Positions 29,399 to 29,465 of a stretch of 29,465 nucleotides of DNA are shown piece after piece. The notes beneath the pieces were generated by a model. It worked only from the letters and a program-made list of their open reading frames with translations, ran no database searches and had not been told where the DNA came from. Within the stretch, counting starts at the first letter, position 1. Each line of letters opens with the position of its first letter. This DNA is from Mailhella sp. Its GTDB lineage: Bacteria; Desulfobacterota; Desulfovibrionia; Desulfovibrionales; Desulfovibrionaceae. The stretch covers positions 1-29,465 of the forward strand of contig JAHHTE010000007.1 in the NCBI GenBank assembly GCA_020024815.1, written 5' to 3'. Position numbers and translations under genes: made by a program.

Positions 29399-29465
29399 TT
29401 TTTCTATTCATTATATAACATTTTTACAAATAATTCAAGCAAATACAAAAATCACAAGAGGTTAA
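29399..29465. repeat. 67-bp direct repeat, copy 2, at the window end
   Basis: Carries the repressor promoter. See the copy at 28463-28529. The match runs to the last base of the window, which could be an assembly break inside a repeat. Confidence 0.93.
29410..29438 (-). promoter_or_regulatory. Repressor promoter
   Basis: Minus strand TTGAAT (29433-29438), 17-bp spacer, TATAAT (29410-29415). Transcription would start near 29403, downstream of the ATG at 29411. Confidence 0.78.

Noticed and set aside
251..29411. tRNA, rRNA, integrase, transposase or invertase genes
   Set aside because: Looked for on both strands by motif and found none. The gin-type invertase that Mu has between tail fibre and com is also absent.
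28463..29465. 67-bp direct repeats as attL/attR of a small integrated element
   Set aside because: No integrase lies between them. The repeat is exactly the promoter and start region of the repressor, so a duplication of that region explains it better.

Overview
The window is the late half of an AT-rich (about one third GC by eye) contractile-tailed phage or prophage. A signal-peptide lysozyme-like enzyme, an overlapping Rz/Rz1 spanin pair, Shine-Dalgarno sites and a c4-type antisense RNA point to a Gram-negative host. I cannot name the genus. No integrase or transposase is present. The Mu-like order (lysis, gp25/gp26/gp27-like, large terminase at one end; tail fibre, Com, DNA methyltransferase at the other) suggests a Mu-related transposable phage whose early genes lie beyond base 29465 and whose right end lies near bases 1-170.

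Layout from right to left, the direction of late transcription on the minus strand: a LexA/S24-type repressor (28728-29375); a regulatory stretch with dyad terminators and a degenerate copy of the repressor start region (28184-28727); lysis genes (26237-27757); Mu-type packaging accessory genes and terminase (23750-26240); portal, gpF-like protein, protease/scaffold, cement protein and major capsid (17616-23748); neck genes (15351-17577); sheath and tube (13044-14991); an accessory island with plus-strand genes and a c4/Rha control module (10778-12976); tail chaperone with a programmed -1 frameshift site, tape measure, hub, spike, wedge and baseplate J (4014-10378); DUF2612 protein, tail fibre and its partner (1396-4010); then com-dam (251-1181). 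The head and tail genes belong to the DUF1073/DUF2213/DUF2184/DUF3383 kind and are not those of Mu, so the phage is a mosaic.

The most unusual content is a family of short multi-hairpin elements at five loci (10404-10708, 15019-15342, 19830-19924, 21878-21967, 27911-28140). Each has two end hairpins with an invariant AGGAN loop (AGGAA or AGGAT at one end, AGGAC at the other). The stem sequences differ completely from locus to locus yet still pair. The linkers between them, built around CCACGCAGTG and GCGAAGC, are nearly constant. Every copy lies inside a local tandem duplication of its surroundings. Two copies sit in frame inside essential capsid genes. Two others have duplicated the ribosome-binding site and start of the next gene, leaving decoy mini-ORFs.

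Several RNA-level controls are visible: a hairpin that hides the dam ribosome-binding site beside com (as in Mu com-mom), a c4-like RNA complementary to the rha ribosome-binding site, a U UUU UUC slippery site with a following stem, and a 15-bp hairpin covering the ribosome-binding site of an accessory gene.
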